Shown here piece by piece: positions 7,866 to 16,461 of a stretch of 21,064 nucleotides of DNA. A program made the position numbers and the translations under genes. Numbering within the stretch: the first letter of the stretch is position 1; the number at the start of each line of letters is the position of its first letter. Source of the stretch: JACNLN01 sp964626495 (GTDB lineage Bacteria > Fidelibacterota > Marinisomatia > Marinisomatales > CAZVFT01); contig CAZVFT010000043.1 in assembly GCA_964626495.1 (NCBI GenBank), forward strand, positions 1 through 21,064, given 5' to 3'. The notes beneath the pieces are model-generated. The model saw only the letters and a program-made list of their open reading frames with translations. It searched no databases and had not been told where the DNA came from.

Positions 7866-8650
7866 AAAGCCTTGTAGTGAGAGACTTTATCTTTTAACCA
7901 GTCGTACCATTGAGCCATTCCAGAACCTGTTTTCGCCGATAGTTCGAAAAACGACAGATGATGATTAACCTGGAGAGCATACTCTTTACATTTTTCTATA
8001 TCAAAATCGACATAGGGAAGTAAATCTATTTTGTTGATAATGCAGACATCCGCCACGTTGAACATCGTTGGGTATTTATGTGGTTTATCATCTCCCTCCG
8101 TAATGCTGATGATAACTATTTTATGATGTTCACCAAGGTCAAACATAGCTGGGCATACCAGATTTCCAACATTTTCGATCATCAATATGGAATTATTTTG
8201 TGGCGATAACTCCTTAACTGCTCGATGAATCATGCTGGCGTCCAAATGGCAACCGGTCCCTGTATTGACCTGAACGACTGGCACACCTGTGGATTGTATT
8301 TTCTCCGCATCTCGCATAGTTTGTTGGTCACCTTCAATAACACAAAAATTAAAATCGTCGTGCAGATCGTTTATAGTTTTTTCCAATAGGGTTGTTTTAC
8401 CAGAACCCGGGGAACTTACAAGGTTAAGTGTAAAAATACCTTTTCCTTCGAAGTAACCTCGGTTTCGTTCCGCCAGAAGATTGTTTTGGGAAAGCACATC
8501 TTCTTCGATAGCTATCTTTCGACTGTGTTTTTGGTCATGATGATGCTGGTGATCGGCATGAGCATGTTTGTGAAAATGTTCTTCCGTATCTCCAGGCTTA
8601 CGAATGGTTACGGATGTTTCAGGTTGTCCACATCCACATGTATCACACAT
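7862..8650 (-). CDS. hypB: Nickel-incorporating GTPase HypB
   Basis: HypB is a SIMIBI-class GTPase that, with HypA, inserts nickel into the hydrogenase large subunit. The 262-residue protein has an N-terminal CDTCGCG motif (C2, C5, C7), the high-affinity metal site known from E. coli-type HypB. A stretch of about ten histidines follows at residues 25-42, which may store nickel. The GTPase core shows the P-loop GSGKTT (82-87), the metal-binding Cys134-His135 in GTGCHLD, ENVGNLVCP and the G4 motif NKID. A good AGAGGAG ribosome site precedes the ATG, 11 bp after hypA. Cysteine motif and His stretch in one protein suggest both metal insertion and storage. Confidence 0.98.
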   Translation of the reverse strand: MCDTCGCGQPETSVTIRKPGDTEEHFHKHAHADHQHHHDQKHSRKIAIEEDVLSQNNLLAERNRGYFEGKGIFTLNLVSSPGSGKTTLLEKTINDLHDDFNFCVIEGDQQTMRDAEKIQSTGVPVVQVNTGTGCHLDASMIHRAVKELSPQNNSILMIENVGNLVCPAMFDLGEHHKIVIISITEGDDKPHKYPTMFNVADVCIINKIDLLPYVDFDIEKCKEYALQVNHHLSFFELSAKTGSGMAQWYDWLKDKVSHYKAL

Positions 8651-8661
8651 AATAAACTCCT

Positions 8662-9003
8662 CTAATCAATATTTATCGATCGAATCTTCATTTCCCTGCC
8701 CTGAATGATATCCACGCTAAAACTTTGACAATTTGGACAGGAAGCAAGATAGGTGTCAAGGGGAAAGGTCTTATTACAATCCAGACAATTGCCTTTTCCC
8801 GGGACAGCAATGATGGTCATTTTGGCGTTTTCAGCCATTGTATCTTTACATGCTGCCTTGAAGCAGAATTGCAGTGATTCTACCATAACGCCGGCAAGAA
8901 CTCCAATTTCAAGTTCCACTTTGTTGATTTTCTTTGCGTTTTCAACTTGAGCCTGTTTTGTGATGATGTCCACCACATTTATTGCTATTGACATCTCGTG
9001 CAT
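8662..9003 (-). CDS. hypA: Nickel metallochaperone HypA
   Basis: HypA passes nickel to the hydrogenase large subunit together with HypB. The 113-residue length is standard. MHEMSIA at the N-terminus holds the nickel-binding His2, and the zinc site is formed by C73-x2-C76 and C89-x2-C92. It is the first hyp gene, 105 bp downstream of nifJ on the same strand. That gap holds a TATAAT-like hexamer (minus strand, 9080-9075) without a convincing -35, so the hyp genes may have their own promoter or depend on nifJ transcription. No clear ribosome site is visible. Confidence 0.97.
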   Translation of the reverse strand: MHEMSIAINVVDIITKQAQVENAKKINKVELEIGVLAGVMVESLQFCFKAACKDTMAENAKMTIIAVPGKGNCLDCNKTFPLDTYLASCPNCQSFSVDIIQGREMKIRSINID

Positions 9004-9108
9004 TAAAGAATATTTTGGTTTATCAACTGACTGTGATCGAATAAATTCTCTGAAAGTCAGGCTGTTCTCTCTAGATTATAAGAGATATTGATGGATTACC
9101 ACCCCTCT

Positions 9109-12100
9109 TTAATCTTTGGATGACGGGTTTAAAGCGGCTAAATGATGGTAGTATTCATATCGTTTTCTGGCAGCCTTTTGTGCTTTATGAAGAAGATGTT
9201 CTGCTCGCTCTGGCATAAGCTGGGTGAGCATTTTGAATCGGGTCTCGTTGTAATAATAATCCTGCATTGGAATCTTTGGCTTTTTCGAATCAAGCTGTAG
9301 AGGATTTTTCCCATCAGCCTCTAAACGGGGATCAAAACGATACAATATCCAGTGTCCGCTATCTACTGCAAGTTTTTGTTGATTCATACCGCGAGTCATA
9401 TCAATACCATGAGCAATGCATTGACTGTAAGCAATAATGAGGGATGGTCCCCGGAATGATTCTGCTTCTACAAATGCTTTCACTGTGTGTGCATCGTTAG
9501 CGCCCATTGCAACCTGCGCTACATAGACATTACCATAGTTCATTGCCATGAGACCCAGATCCTTCTTATTGGAAGGTTTTCCTGCAGCGGCGAATTTTGC
9601 TACAGATCCCATTGGAGTTGCTTTTGATGCTTGACCTCCAGTGTTGGAATATACTTCTGTGTCAAGCACTAGAATGTTCACATCCCGACCTGAAGCAATA
9701 ACGTGATCCAGACCACCATAACCAATATCGTAAGCCCAACCATCACCTCCCATAATCCAGACGCTTTTCTTCACCAGGTCATCTGAGATAGAAAGTAGTT
9801 GTTTTGCAGCAGGATGAGAAAGCCTTTTTAACTTTTTATTAAGTTTTTCGATTCTCATTCTTTGTTCGAATATTCCTGGTTCATCGCTCTGGTCAGCATG
9901 TGTGATCTCGTCCACAAAATCAGTTCCTATTTCACCCCGGAGACTGTTTAATAGTTCTATACCATACTCCATATGTTTATCAATTGTTAGACGAAATCCA
10001 AACCCAAATTCGGTGTTATCTTCGAATAAGGAATTGGACCAGGAAGGTCCACGTCCATTACGGTTTTTTGCCCAGGGAGTGGTAGGAAGGTTACCCCCGT
10101 AAATTGAGGAACAACCAGTAGCATTGGCGACAATCATCCTGTCACCGAAAAGTTGGGATGCCAGTTTTACATAGGGAGTCTCACCACAACCAGCACAAGC
10201 ACCGGAAAACTCAAACAGAGGTTGCAAAAATTGAGACCCTTTTGAAGTGTTGTGTTTTATCCTTGCTCTGTCCACTTCAGGGAGCTTCAGGAAGAAATCC
10301 CAGTTTTCTTTTTCAGAATCTATCAAGGGTTGTTGGGGGTTCATATTAATTGCTTTGAGAGATGGATCAGCCTTATCCTTCACGGGACAAAAATCAACAC
10401 AGAGGGCACAGCCAGTACAATCTTCGGGAGCGATCTGAAGTGTATAAACTTCGTTCTCATTCCACTCTTTTCCACGAGCCTTTGAGAATCTGAATGTCTC
10501 CGGGGCATCATCAAGAAGTGTTTTATCATAAACCTTAATCCGAATTACACCGTGGGGACATACTAAGGCACATTTATTACATTGAATACAGATATCGGTA
10601 TTCCACACCGGTATCTCTGAGGTAATATTCCGTTTTTCCCACTGGGTGGTGGCTGTGGGCCACGTACCATCATTGGGGAAGGCACTCACAGGCAGTTGAT
10701 CTCCACGGTCAGCAATAATTTCTGCTGTTACGTTTTTTACAAAATCCGGGGATTCATCTGGAACGATGGATTTCGTACTCTCTTCCCTTTGTGATTCTGA
10801 TGGAACCTTTACCCTGTGAAGGTTCTCAATGGTTTGATCGACTGCGTAAAAATTCTTTTTTACAACAGCCTTACCTTTCTGACCATACGTTTTTTCAATA
10901 CTGTTTTTAATCTGATTAATAGCTTCATCCCGCGGAAGAATCCCTGATATGGCGAAGAAGCAAGTCTGCATAATGGTGTTGATCCGCACTCCCATACCCG
11001 TTTTTTTAGCTACCTTCAGTGCGTCAATGACGTAAAATTTCAACTGTTTATCAATAATCTGATTTTGAACTCTTGCAGGGAGATTATCCCACACTTCATC
11101 GGGACTGTGAAGAGCATTGAGCAGGAACGTAGCGCCATTCAAAGCATTTTTGAGGGGATCGAGTGTTTCAAGAAATGTAAAATGGTGACAAGCAATGAAA
11201 TCAGCATGATTGATGAGATAGGGAGAGTAGATTTTTTCATCGCCAAAACGCAAATGAGAAACCGTCATGGCACCCGCTTTTTTTGAATCATAAACGAAAT
11301 ATCCCTGTGCATATTTGTCCGTGTTTTCTCCGATTATTTTAATTGAGTTTTTATTGGCTCCCACAGTACCATCAGCCCCCAATCCGTAGAACATACCATT
11401 GAATCCCGTTGCTTCTCTGACTGAAAAATTTGGGTCATAGTTCAGACTTGTATAAGAAACATCATCGTGAATACCGATAGTAAAGTGATTTTTTGGTTCA
11501 TCTTTCTTGAGTTCATCAAAGACACCTTTTACCATTCCCGGAGTAAACTCCTTTGAAGACAGCCCATATCTACCCCCAATAACTGTCGGCAAAGAGCTAA
11601 AGGGCAGTCCATTATTTTTACCTTCCATCAAAGCTGTTACAATATCCTGATACAGCGGTTCTCCTGTGCTTCCCGGCTCTTTAGTCCTATCAAGGACGGC
11701 AATCTTTTTGGTTGTCCTTGGTAAGGCATTCACAAAAGCTTTAGAGGAAAATGGACGAAACAGACGTACTTTAATAACCCCTACTTTTTCACCGGACTTA
11801 TTCAAAAAGTTAACTGTTTCGTGAACTGTCTCTGCTCCAGAACCCATGATAACGAAGACATATTCTGCTTCTAACGACCCTTCATAATCAAATAGATGGT
11901 AATGACGACCCGCAAGCCCGGCAAATTTACCCATAGTTTTTTGGACGATTTGTGGTGTGGCAGCATAGAAAGGATTCACGGTCTCTCTTGACTGAAAGAA
12001 AACATCGGGGTTTTGTGCCGTACCCCTTAATACTGGTCTATTGGGATTAAGAGCTCTCTCACGATGTGCTAACACAAGTTCATCATCAATCATGGTTCTT

Positions 12101-12672
12101 ATATCATCATCAGAAAGTTGTTCGATTTTCATCACTTCATGGGAAGTGCGAAATCCATCAAAGAAATTGAGAAAGGGGACTCGAGCTTCTAATGTGGCTG
12201 ATTGGGAAATTAGACCAAGATCCATCACTTCTTGGACGCTCCCCGCAGCCATAAGAGCAAATCCAGTTCCTCTCACTGCCATGACATCTGAATGGTCTCC
12301 AAATATTGAGAGGGCGTGTGTAGCAACCGTTCGAGCGGAAACGTGAAATACCGAGGCAGTCAACTCACCCGCAATCTTGAACATATTGGGGATCATAAGT
12401 AATAATCCCTGTGAAGCGGTAAATGTAGTAGTGAGTGCGCCCGTTTGCAGAGCTCCATGGACAGCTCCAGCCGCTCCGGCTTCACTCTGCATTTCCACAA
12501 CGACGGGAACAGTTCCCCAGATATTTGTTTGACCCTTAGCTGACCAGGCATCTGTGAGTTCACCCATCGGAGAGGATGGCGTGATAGGATAAATAGCACA
12601 CACTTCGTTGGTTTTATGGGCAATATAGGCAGCAGCTTCATTGCCGTCTATCATTACCATTTTTCTTTTCAT
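9109..12672 (-). CDS. nifJ: Pyruvate:ferredoxin (flavodoxin) oxidoreductase
   Basis: This is the single-chain enzyme that oxidises pyruvate with CoA to acetyl-CoA, CO2 and reduced ferredoxin. I use the ATG at 12672 (1187 residues) because AGGAG lies 7 nt upstream of it; an ATG five codons earlier (12687) overlaps that site. Domains in order: pyruvate-binding region with YPITPSSPM (from residue 28); domain II/III; two ferredoxin-like [4Fe-4S] motifs, CIQCNKCALVCP (about 694) and CTGCALCVDFCP (about 752); and a TPP domain with CAGCGETP (about 822), the GGDGWAYDIG thiamine-diphosphate motif (about 974) and TEVYSNTGGQ. All cluster cysteines I expect are present. It lies directly upstream of hypA and could supply electrons to the ferredoxin pool that a hydrogenase uses. 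Confidence 0.97.
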   Translation of the reverse strand: MKRKMVMIDGNEAAAYIAHKTNEVCAIYPITPSSPMGELTDAWSAKGQTNIWGTVPVVVEMQSEAGAAGAVHGALQTGALTTTFTASQGLLLMIPNMFKIAGELTASVFHVSARTVATHALSIFGDHSDVMAVRGTGFALMAAGSVQEVMDLGLISQSATLEARVPFLNFFDGFRTSHEVMKIEQLSDDDIRTMIDDELVLAHRERALNPNRPVLRGTAQNPDVFFQSRETVNPFYAATPQIVQKTMGKFAGLAGRHYHLFDYEGSLEAEYVFVIMGSGAETVHETVNFLNKSGEKVGVIKVRLFRPFSSKAFVNALPRTTKKIAVLDRTKEPGSTGEPLYQDIVTALMEGKNNGLPFSSLPTVIGGRYGLSSKEFTPGMVKGVFDELKKDEPKNHFTIGIHDDVSYTSLNYDPNFSVREATGFNGMFYGLGADGTVGANKNSIKIIGENTDKYAQGYFVYDSKKAGAMTVSHLRFGDEKIYSPYLINHADFIACHHFTFLETLDPLKNALNGATFLLNALHSPDEVWDNLPARVQNQIIDKQLKFYVIDALKVAKKTGMGVRINTIMQTCFFAISGILPRDEAINQIKNSIEKTYGQKGKAVVKKNFYAVDQTIENLHRVKVPSESQREESTKSIVPDESPDFVKNVTAEIIADRGDQLPVSAFPNDGTWPTATTQWEKRNITSEIPVWNTDICIQCNKCALVCPHGVIRIKVYDKTLLDDAPETFRFSKARGKEWNENEVYTLQIAPEDCTGCALCVDFCPVKDKADPSLKAINMNPQQPLIDSEKENWDFFLKLPEVDRARIKHNTSKGSQFLQPLFEFSGACAGCGETPYVKLASQLFGDRMIVANATGCSSIYGGNLPTTPWAKNRNGRGPSWSNSLFEDNTEFGFGFRLTIDKHMEYGIELLNSLRGEIGTDFVDEITHADQSDEPGIFEQRMRIEKLNKKLKRLSHPAAKQLLSISDDLVKKSVWIMGGDGWAYDIGYGGLDHVIASGRDVNILVLDTEVYSNTGGQASKATPMGSVAKFAAAGKPSNKKDLGLMAMNYGNVYVAQVAMGANDAHTVKAFVEAESFRGPSLIIAYSQCIAHGIDMTRGMNQQKLAVDSGHWILYRFDPRLEADGKNPLQLDSKKPKIPMQDYYYNETRFKMLTQLMPERAEHLLHKAQKAARKRYEYYHHLAALNPSSKD

Positions 12673-12785
12673 TATCTTGCTCCTCATTAAATATAATTAA
12701 TCGAACCAAAAATTTACAAATCTTTAGAAGAGGATACATTTAAAATTTTGAAAATTCGAGATGATATTTTAAAAGTTTTGAGTTC

Positions 12786-12809
12786 TTCACTAATCAGTCG
12801 GGGGCCTGA
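12786..12809. repeat. Dispersed intergenic repeat R1, copy 1
   Basis: This 24-bp motif (core TAATCAGTCGGGGGCCTGA) matches 17244-17267 at 21 of 24 positions. Both copies begin spacers that end with the 17-bp motif R2. Confidence 0.65.
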
Positions 12810-12882
12810 TAAATCTGTCGGGTACCTAAAAGATCAGTCAAAAGCCCGCAAAGGAGAGGTGAAAGATCACCCTCACCCAAAC

Positions 12883-12903
12883 CCTCTCCCGTCAAGGGAG
12901 AGG
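12883..12903. repeat. CCTCTCCC-GTCAA-GGGAGAGG hairpin
   Basis: This is a perfect 8-bp stem with a 5-base loop. It belongs to the common bacterial CCCTCTCC...GGAGAGGG class of intergenic repeat. Confidence 0.75.
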
Positions 12904-12904
12904 A

Positions 12905-13031
12905 GTTTTTCTAAGGTAGCCAATTATGGAAGAATGTACACGCCAGACCTTCTCCCCCTTGATGGGGGAGAAAAAAAGAGGGGGTGAATATAGACATTTA
13001 GACGAGGAAAGTTTTTCTGATTTAGCCAATT
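12905..13031. repeat. Imperfect 21-bp direct repeat pair
   Basis: GTTTTTCT then TAGCCAATT occurs at 12905-12925 and at 13011-13031, with 18 of 21 matching positions. The two copies bracket the second hairpin. The pair may be a remnant of a local duplication. Confidence 0.55.
12950..12972. repeat. TTCTCCCCC-TTGAT-GGGGGAGAA hairpin
   Basis: This is a perfect 9-bp stem with a 5-base loop, same class as 12883-12903. A run of A, not T, follows on the plus strand, so I call it a repeat and not a terminator. Confidence 0.75.
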
Positions 13032-13189
13032 GTCTGTACTTGTTACATTTTTATAGACACCCTAAGAAGTCATATTTATAGTTCGTAATGCAAAGAAGAT
13101 CTAATTTCAAGTAAGTGCACGCGTTGGACGGGCAAGGAGAGGTAAGAAGGGTATAAAAAGGAGGTTCGTTCAAAAATAATATTACTCAT

Positions 13190-13206
13190 AATAATGTGTG
13201 ATAAAC
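13190..13206. repeat. Dispersed 17-bp repeat R2, copy 1
   Basis: AATAATGTGTGATAAAC is identical to 17543-17559. It lies 31 bp beyond the methyltransferase stop codon. A shorter match, ATGTGTGATAA, occurs near 17016. Confidence 0.65.
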
Positions 13207-13236
13207 TAAAATTATTAAAAACCAGATATTGAAAAA

Positions 13237-13986
13237 TCAACGGAGGAGATACATCATAATTCCCGATGCCACAGCCACATTTAAAGATTCTACTTTCCCT
13301 TTGCCAGGAATTGCCACATAGTGATCTACCAATGGCTTTATATCATCTGAAATACCATGAGCTTCACACCCTAAGATAAGACACCAATTTTTATGTGTTT
13401 GTGCCTGATATTCTGAGATGTGTTTTCCCCTGGGATATGAAGCAATAATTGTGTGCCCCATATTTTTAATTCCGATTAGACTCACATTAGTATGGACATC
13501 AAGGTGGAAATGAGCTCCCGCACCTGATCGGAGCACTTTTGAGTTGTAGGCGTCTACACATTTTGGAGAAAGAGCCACCCGATTGATACCAAACCAATCT
13601 GCTGTTCTTAGAATTGTCCCAAGATTGCCGGGATCTCGAATATCATCGAGGTAGAGCCAGTCACTTTTTTCTCCTTTCGATATTTCATCTTCCTCAGAGA
13701 GTTTTGCAAGGGCGAGAATCCCCTGATGGTGAACGGTGTCTGAAATCTGCGACAGATAATGATCGGAAATTGAAACTGCTAGGATATTCTTCTTCTCACA
13801 TTCTTTGATAAGTCGTTGTTGACGCTCATCTAAATTGGATAAATGCCACACCTTGACAATTTGACAATCTCCGGAAATGGCTTCTTCAATAATGCGAGTG
13901 CCTTCTATGAGAAATTGTTGGTGTTTCTGTCGGAATTTCTTATGGTGAAGACTCTTAAGAAATTTAAGCTCAGATTTTGAGATCAT
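13237..13986 (-). CDS. SpoU/TrmH-family RNA 2'-O-methyltransferase
   Basis: This SPOUT enzyme transfers a methyl group from SAM to a ribose 2'-OH of rRNA or tRNA. The 249-residue protein has an L30e-like substrate-binding part (LIEGTRIIEEAI, 26-37) and all three SpoU motifs: DDIRDPGNLGTILRTAD (114-130), LILGCEAHGIS (203-213) and IPGKGKVESLNVAVASG (226-242), the last two forming the knotted SAM site. The length and N-terminal domain fit the RlmB/TsnR-like rRNA branch, but the modified nucleotide cannot be read from the sequence. Its ATG overlaps the stop of the upstream amidohydrolase (ATGA), so the two are translated together. Confidence 0.92.
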   Translation of the reverse strand: MISKSELKFLKSLHHKKFRQKHQQFLIEGTRIIEEAISGDCQIVKVWHLSNLDERQQRLIKECEKKNILAVSISDHYLSQISDTVHHQGILALAKLSEEDEISKGEKSDWLYLDDIRDPGNLGTILRTADWFGINRVALSPKCVDAYNSKVLRSGAGAHFHLDVHTNVSLIGIKNMGHTIIASYPRGKHISEYQAQTHKNWCLILGCEAHGISDDIKPLVDHYVAIPGKGKVESLNVAVASGIMMYLLR

Positions 13987-15629
13987 TTTTTGTGAACGAC
14001 CTTTCCGTTAACGATTGTCATGAGGACATTTGTAGAGAGAATTTCATCCGCCGAAATCTTTAGAATATTTTTATCCAGAACCACCAGATCAGCCAGATAT
14101 CCATCTTTGATCTTTCCTTTTATGGTTTCCTCAAAAGCGGCATAGGCACCCCACTCCGTGAACATCCTGATAGCTTCTATTCGTGAAATACATTCTTGGG
14201 GAAACCATCCACCTTCTGGATGTTCAGTATGATCCATACGAGTGATAGCAGCGTAGATACCCCAGAGAGGATTGGGATTTTCTACAGGGGCATCTGACCC
14301 GCCTGGGATGATGGCGCCGGAATCAATAAGGGACTTCCACGCATAAGCTCCAGACAGCCGATCTTTTCCAAGACGGCTTTCCACCCATGGCATATCGCTG
14401 GTGCAATGAATGGGCTGCATAGACGGGATAACTCCAAGACCTGCAAATCTGGGAATGTCTAATGGATCGAGAATCTGGGCGTGTTCGATGCGGGGACGAT
14501 AGTCACAGGGATACTTTTCAAGATATTTTTCGAAAATATCAAGACAGATCTGATTTCCCCGGTCACCAATGGCGTGAATGTTTACCTGAAATCCGTGTGA
14601 AAAGGCACAAGAGACGAGAGAGTCGAGATGTTCAGGATGAGATAAAAAAAGACCTCGATTTTCAGGATCATCTGCATACGGCTCTTTCAGGATTGCCCCT
14701 CTTGAACCAAGGGCTCCATCAATATAAGCCTTAATGGATCGGATAGTGAGATGGTTGTTCCCATAACCAATGAGAGTGCCGGTTTTAAAATATGGAAGAT
14801 ATTGGTCTGTATCGTCATGCAGCATGGCGTATACTCTTAGGTTTAGATCTCCGGAATCAGCCAGTGTTTTAAGCAGGTCAAGAGTTTCGGAATCGGTACC
14901 AGCATCGTGGATGGATGTAATTCCTGACTCGTTCAATTCTTTTACCGCATGCAGAATCTGCTTCCGTTTTTTATTTTTCGAAGGGAGGGGAATGTGATCA
15001 CTGATGAGGGCAATAGCGTTGTCAACGAAAACTCCAGTAGGTTCCCCATATTCATTCCGTAAAATTTTGCCTCCTTCCGGATCGGGAGTTTTCAGGGTGA
15101 TATTAGCAAGATCCATCGCACTTGAATTGACCCAGACAGCATGTCCGTCAATCCTAATGAGATAGATGGGATAATCCGGGGCAAGTCTATCAAGAATATT
15201 TTTTGTTGGGAAGGAAGTTTCAAGCCAATCGTTTTGATCCCAACCCCGGCCAATGATCCACTTACCTTTCTTTTTTTGATTGATCGCAGCGGAAACCAAT
15301 GTGGCGATTTCGTCCACACTTTTTGTTCCCACTAAATTCAGGATGTCGAGAGATTTCCCATACCCCTGGAGATGGATATGACTGTCAATGAACCCCGGAA
15401 GAACATAACCACCGTTGAGATTGATTTTATGAATGTGATTAACAGGGGGAAGATCTTCAGCCGGACCGACATAGGTTATTTTTCCATCTTGACATAAGAC
15501 AACTGTATCCGTCAGAAATTTGCCATCTTCATGATATACAAATCCGCCAGTTAGGAGGATATTTTTTCCAGATAAGTTTAATGAAGTCATCAAAGAAACA
15601 ATGGTTAAGACCAAAATTCGGTTAATCAT
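13983..15629 (-). CDS. YtcJ-like metal-dependent amidohydrolase, probably exported
   Basis: This 548-residue enzyme belongs to the amidohydrolase superfamily, branch 3 (YtcJ/N-substituted formamide deformylase-like). It hydrolyses an amide or imine bond of unknown substrate. It shows the metal-binding HxH in GFIDSHIHLQGYG (84-86), GRGWDQNDW (about 137-145), IHAIGDRGN, PRIEHAQ and the late GGSDAPV aspartate. The first 20 residues (RILVLTIVSLMTSLNLSG) are hydrophobic and could be a Sec signal peptide, unlike cytosolic members. No clear ribosome site precedes the ATG. It overlaps the SpoU methyltransferase gene by 4 bp; the functional link is unclear. Confidence 0.88.
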   Translation of the reverse strand: MINRILVLTIVSLMTSLNLSGKNILLTGGFVYHEDGKFLTDTVVLCQDGKITYVGPAEDLPPVNHIHKINLNGGYVLPGFIDSHIHLQGYGKSLDILNLVGTKSVDEIATLVSAAINQKKKGKWIIGRGWDQNDWLETSFPTKNILDRLAPDYPIYLIRIDGHAVWVNSSAMDLANITLKTPDPEGGKILRNEYGEPTGVFVDNAIALISDHIPLPSKNKKRKQILHAVKELNESGITSIHDAGTDSETLDLLKTLADSGDLNLRVYAMLHDDTDQYLPYFKTGTLIGYGNNHLTIRSIKAYIDGALGSRGAILKEPYADDPENRGLFLSHPEHLDSLVSCAFSHGFQVNIHAIGDRGNQICLDIFEKYLEKYPCDYRPRIEHAQILDPLDIPRFAGLGVIPSMQPIHCTSDMPWVESRLGKDRLSGAYAWKSLIDSGAIIPGGSDAPVENPNPLWGIYAAITRMDHTEHPEGGWFPQECISRIEAIRMFTEWGAYAAFEETIKGKIKDGYLADLVVLDKNILKISADEILSTNVLMTIVNGKVVHKK

Positions 15630-15756
15630 ACACCAGTTAATCTAAGGAAGTTGATATGAATAGTTCAATATTGGAAAAACACAAAACTTTCCGGTGAAAT
15701 ATACAGTAAATTGTAATGTTAATTGATGTGTTCAGAGTTTGGCTCGTAGGAGTCAG

Positions 15757-15799
15757 TTTAACGGATTTCAGGCTTTAGCCCGAAATTTAGGCTTTAGCC
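15757..15799. repeat. GGCTTTAGCC repeat, double copy
   Basis: TTTAACGGATTTC (15757-15769) is followed by GGCTTTAGCC at 15771-15780 and again at 15790-15799. GGCTTTAGCC is nearly self-complementary. The same unit lies in reverse orientation at 19217-19243 before recO. Confidence 0.7.
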
Positions 15800-15995
15800 T
15801 TTTATTAAATATTGTAAATTGATACATCAACCGTCTTTTAAAACCCTGAAGGGTAAAATCCGCAGAATGGATTATAAAATCAATTTATAAAGGTTCTCTT
15901 TTTCGTGACCTGAGGAGCGGTTAAGATTTCTTTATTGGCGGCTATCGCTGTACTAAAGGATCAGTATTTTTTCTTGACTTTAAAGGCTTAAAGTA

Positions 15996-16014
15996 GGTTA
16001 GGCTTTTTTTAATA
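15996..16014. repeat. Left arm of 19-bp inverted repeat
   Basis: The reverse complement, TATTAAAAAAAGCCTAACC, matches 16979-16997 at 18 of 19 positions. The arms enclose one lipoprotein locus in a unit of 1002 bp. No target-site duplication is visible outside the arms. Confidence 0.65.
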
Positions 16015-16044
16015 TTAACTATTATGATAATGGTGTAGTCATTT

Positions 16045-16461
16045 TTACTCTAATTCAAAGAAAGAATATTCATACTTGTTCCAGTCTATTTCCCGTCTCA
16101 AAGCGTAAATACCATTCTTCAAATTGTATAATTTAACTAAGAATATGTTTTGTGATTTCAATCTGGTCGAATATTTACGAAATGGTATTTTACCTGATCT
16201 GCTAGCATGCCAACTTTTACTTGGTACTTCTTCGAAATCTCCATATGAATTAAGATTGTATTTTGACCAACCACCTAAGTTGTTATTTTCTTTGTATACT
16301 CCCAGTGCGTATACGTTATTTCCTAATAATTCTCCTTTGTAAACCAACCTTTGGAATAGCAGTACAGGTATGACATCGTAATCGTATGTTTTTTCATCAA
16401 TAAAAGAAAAAAAAGATAAATACATTTGATATGATTTGCTAAAACTTTGAATATTTCCCAA
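16045..16461 (-). pseudogene. Downstream half of a frameshifted lipoprotein gene
   Basis: This 138-codon frame has only a TTG start and no ribosome site, and overlaps the end of the 173-residue lipoprotein frame within a G8 tract (plus-strand C run 16462-16469). Removing one G joins the two into one frame of 304 codons (16045-16960). The fragment is rich in Tyr, Asn, Ser and Lys, with no membrane segment or motif I recognise; its charged and aromatic residues suit a secreted beta-rich domain. I consider it the C-terminal domain of the lipoprotein, not a separate gene. The gene may be dead, phase-variable, or intact if the G count is a sequencing error. Confidence 0.7.

Larger units (their letters stand above)
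12688..13236. other. 549-bp spacer rich in short repeats
   Basis: This spacer lies between the nifJ start and the end of the methyltransferase gene. It holds two CCTCTCCC-type hairpins (12883-12903 and 12950-12972), an imperfect direct repeat (12905-12925 and 13011-13031), and two motifs shared with the spacer before proS (12786-12809 and 13190-13206). A TTGTAA hexamer 17 bp before TTATAT upstream of nifJ is only a weak promoter candidate. I see no RNA gene. The one longer open frame (12748-12987, plus) is a translation of the repeats. Confidence 0.6.
15630..16044. other. 415-bp spacer upstream of the amidohydrolase gene
   Basis: It contains the GGCTTTAGCC repeat (15757-15799), a small ACCCT/AGGGT hairpin near 15840, a CTTTAA-AGGC-TTAAAG hairpin (15978-15993) and the left arm of a 19-bp inverted repeat (15996-16014). 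I see no gene, no RNA and no convincing promoter for the amidohydrolase. Confidence 0.5.

Noticed and set aside
9902..10485. Several short plus-strand frames opposite nifJ, and similar frames opposite the hyp genes, proS and the amidohydrolase
   Set aside because: They lie antisense to well-conserved genes and have no family features.
12673..12687. Upstream ATG of nifJ at 12687
   Set aside because: It overlaps the AGGAG ribosome site that serves the ATG at 12672, and the extra five residues are not part of the family N-terminus.
12748..12987. 79-codon plus-strand open frame
   Set aside because: It reads through the CCTCTCCC and CTCCCCC repeats (giving PHPNPLPSRER), a frequent false gene from intergenic repeats, and has no ribosome site.
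12786..13206. CRISPR array or tRNA in the spacers
   Set aside because: The repeats are few, unequal and irregularly spaced, and no cloverleaf or cas gene is seen.
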